Source: Bacteroidota bacterium (lineage in GTDB: Bacteria; Bacteroidota; Bacteroidia; B-17B0; Aurantibacillaceae). From it: 5,730 bases of DNA. Under the pieces are notes generated by a model. The model searched no databases and was not told the DNA's origin. It saw nothing but the letters and a program-made list of their open reading frames with translations. Both the position numbers and the translations under genes were made by a program. Of the stretch, positions 4,205 to 5,730 are shown in pieces. How positions within the stretch are numbered: position 1 is the first letter of the stretch; each line of letters opens with the position of its first letter. The DNA lies in assembly GCA_025360565.1 (NCBI GenBank), contig JANYBY010000381.1:1-5730 (forward strand), written 5' to 3'.

Positions 4205-5730
4205 ATGTTTAAACGTATTTATATTTTAATATTGTGGCTTAGTTTTATTTTTGCTAAGGCTCAAAACCCTGCTCCGCCTACATTAAATTTTAACACCGTA
4301 TTTGCAAATCAACCGGTTCCATCCACAACAATAGCTTCGCAAACAATTAATTTAACAGCGACGCCCGGTTCAGCCTTTCATTATGGGAACGCAGGCGGAG
4401 CGCCGGGTTCGGTTAATTCATGGGATTTGAAGATATCATCTTATGGCTCTCCGCTTATTAATGGCAATTATGTTGACCCAAGCGTTGATCCTTTTCCCGG
4501 TTTTAATCCAAGCCTTGAATTCGGCAGTTCCGATGGAAATTATAATGTTTCTCCAACCGGCCAGTTTTCTTACAATTTACCAATTATTTGTTCGCCCGGT
4601 ACAGCGGGAGTTGAACCGAAATTGAGTATTAATTACAACAGTATCGGCGTAAATGGTTTAATGGGTATTGGCTTTAATTTATCAGGTGTTTCAGTAATAT
4701 GCAGAACAGGAGGCAGCCGGTTTTACGATGGGAAAAATAATGATATTACTGTAACAAATGGAGATTTTTTTACTTTAGATGGTAACCGTTTATTTTTAAA
4801 TACCGGAAATAATTATGGCGATAATGGCGCCACCTATGTTTTACAAGCTGTTAATCATCAAACCATAACTTCTTTTGGCGGCCCAAGCCCGCAATACTTT
4901 GAGGTTAAAGACCCAAAAGGCTTTACTATTCAATACGGCTTTTCGGGCAATTCAAAATTATTTGCTACAGGAGATAATACCGCTTTATGTTGGTACATAA
5001 GTAAAATTACGGATGAGTTTGGAAATTATATGACTTATAATTATACAGCGGCCAACGGCGAAATACTTATTGATAATATTCAATACACAGGCAACGGGGC
5101 AATGGCACCGTATAACAAAATTCAGTTTACATATATTGACAGGAGCGATAAAAATACCGTTTATCATGGCGGTAAAGCATACAACACAACCAAACTTTTA
5201 AAATCTATTATATGCAATGATTTAAATAATCAAGCCATGCATAAGTACTTTTTCGATTACCAATTCAGCGTTTATTCTTTGCTTTATAAAATAACAGAGG
5301 TAGATGCAAATAACAATCAGTTAAATCCGGATGTATTTACCTGGGGTGAGCCTGGAAGTAATAGCCCCGTTTTTGCGAATCAATCTTTACCAACCTTTCA
5401 AAATTTAATCAATGCGCCAGCACTTAACAATATTAAATCAACTGTGGCCGCCGATATTAATGGTGATGGTTATTCGGATTTAGTAGGTGTAGCAAGTAAC
5501 GACGGTCTTAAATTAATTAACAACGTTTTTCAATCCGATCAAATGCAGATTCATGTCGGGGCGCAATTAAATAACATGGGTAAAGGCGCCCTGGATTTAA
5601 GTTTTGCTCCAACAACAGGAGTTGGTGATTTAACAGACCCTACTACTTACACTGATAATTTGGGATCGTTTGTAAGTGATATTGATAGAGATGGTAAAGA
5701 AGAAGTATACGTTATCTCCCTTCATAAAAA
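4205..5730 (+). CDS. SpvB/TcaC-type RHS-family protein, N-terminal part (runs off window)
   Basis: Open from ATG 4205 to the right edge with no stop: 508 codons of what in the family is usually a protein well over 1000 residues. Residues 1-19 are a signal peptide (MFKRIYILILWLSFIFAKA, then QNP). Residues 115-168 carry the SpvB N-terminal signature: YNLPI, then PGTAGVEPKLSINYNS, NGLMGIGFNLSG and the ISR-like VICRTGG, as in the B component of Tc toxins and Salmonella SpvB. Residues 188-400 continue as beta-rich repeats (LDGNRLF, ITDEFGNYMTYNY). Two FG-GAP/VCBS calcium-site-like motifs follow: AADINGDGYSDL (415-426) and DIDRDGKEEV (492-501). In Tc toxins this part forms half of the hollow cocoon that encloses a C-terminal toxin. 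The core RHS repeats and variable C-terminal domain are not visible, so cargo and any sorting domain are unknown. It is the third gene of the operon, 15 nt after its neighbour. Confidence 0.9.
   Translation, partial: MFKRIYILILWLSFIFAKAQNPAPPTLNFNTVFANQPVPSTTIASQTINLTATPGSAFHYGNAGGAPGSVNSWDLKISSYGSPLINGNYVDPSVDPFPGFNPSLEFGSSDGNYNVSPTGQFSYNLPIICSPGTAGVEPKLSINYNSIGVNGLMGIGFNLSGVSVICRTGGSRFYDGKNNDITVTNGDFFTLDGNRLFLNTGNNYGDNGATYVLQAVNHQTITSFGGPSPQYFEVKDPKGFTIQYGFSGNSKLFATGDNTALCWYISKITDEFGNYMTYNYTAANGEILIDNIQYTGNGAMAPYNKIQFTYIDRSDKNTVYHGGKAYNTTKLLKSIICNDLNNQAMHKYFFDYQFSVYSLLYKITEVDANNNQLNPDVFTWGEPGSNSPVFANQSLPTFQNLINAPALNNIKSTVAADINGDGYSDLVGVASNDGLKLINNVFQSDQMQIHVGAQLNNMGKGALDLSFAPTTGVGDLTDPTTYTDNLGSFVSDIDRDGKEEVYVISLHK

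Noticed and set aside
4443..5167. 60-codon frames at 4443-4625 (plus) and 4985-5167 (minus)
   Set aside because: Both lie inside the continuous SpvB-type frame that begins at 4205 and are out-of-frame shadows.

Overview
The window looks like AT-rich Bacteroidetes (Flavobacteriia/Sphingobacteriia-like) chromosomal accessory DNA. Three gene products or fragments support this: two end in type IX secretion (T9SS) type A sorting domains with a YPNP/FPNP signature, one has the cell-wall/tail-fibre-like architecture common in that phylum, and start sites lack Shine-Dalgarno sequences and sit in A-rich leaders. A weak Bacteroidetes-style promoter (TTTG plus TAnnTTTG-like) precedes the main gene set.

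Positions 1-140 hold the 5' end of an insertion sequence reading leftwards off the window; the partial protein resembles the ISAon1-type transposase N-region. Positions 140-870 have no credible gene. They contain a dense chain of DNA/RNA secondary structures: a (TTCA)5 microsatellite, a 50-bp exact direct repeat 183 bp apart, several long imperfect hairpins, and a cluster of alternately oriented GTTCGAT sites forming a 20-nt inverted repeat. Positions 811-1609 carry two gene remnants that abut head to head: on the minus strand the C-terminal sorting domain of a T9SS cargo protein with its own terminator, and on the plus strand an internal Ig/cadherin-like piece of a surface protein. Neither has a genuine N-terminus, so a rearrangement breakpoint (or an assembly join) lies near 1157-1165.

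Positions 1610-2012 are intergenic, with a strong 12-bp hairpin, repeated AAAACGATTT elements and a putative promoter. From 2013 to the right edge three co-directional genes form a likely operon: a 556-aa secreted tail-fibre-like protein, a 150-aa secreted protein with one RHS-like YD motif and a T9SS sorting domain, and the first 508 codons of a large SpvB/TcaC-type RHS protein with FG-GAP/VCBS motifs, cut by the window end. Gaps between them are 53 and 15 nt. All three have Sec signal peptides, so the unit probably builds an exported or surface-displayed RHS-type assembly. Whether that is a toxin, adhesin or other structure cannot be decided here, because the variable C-terminus of the RHS protein is outside the window.
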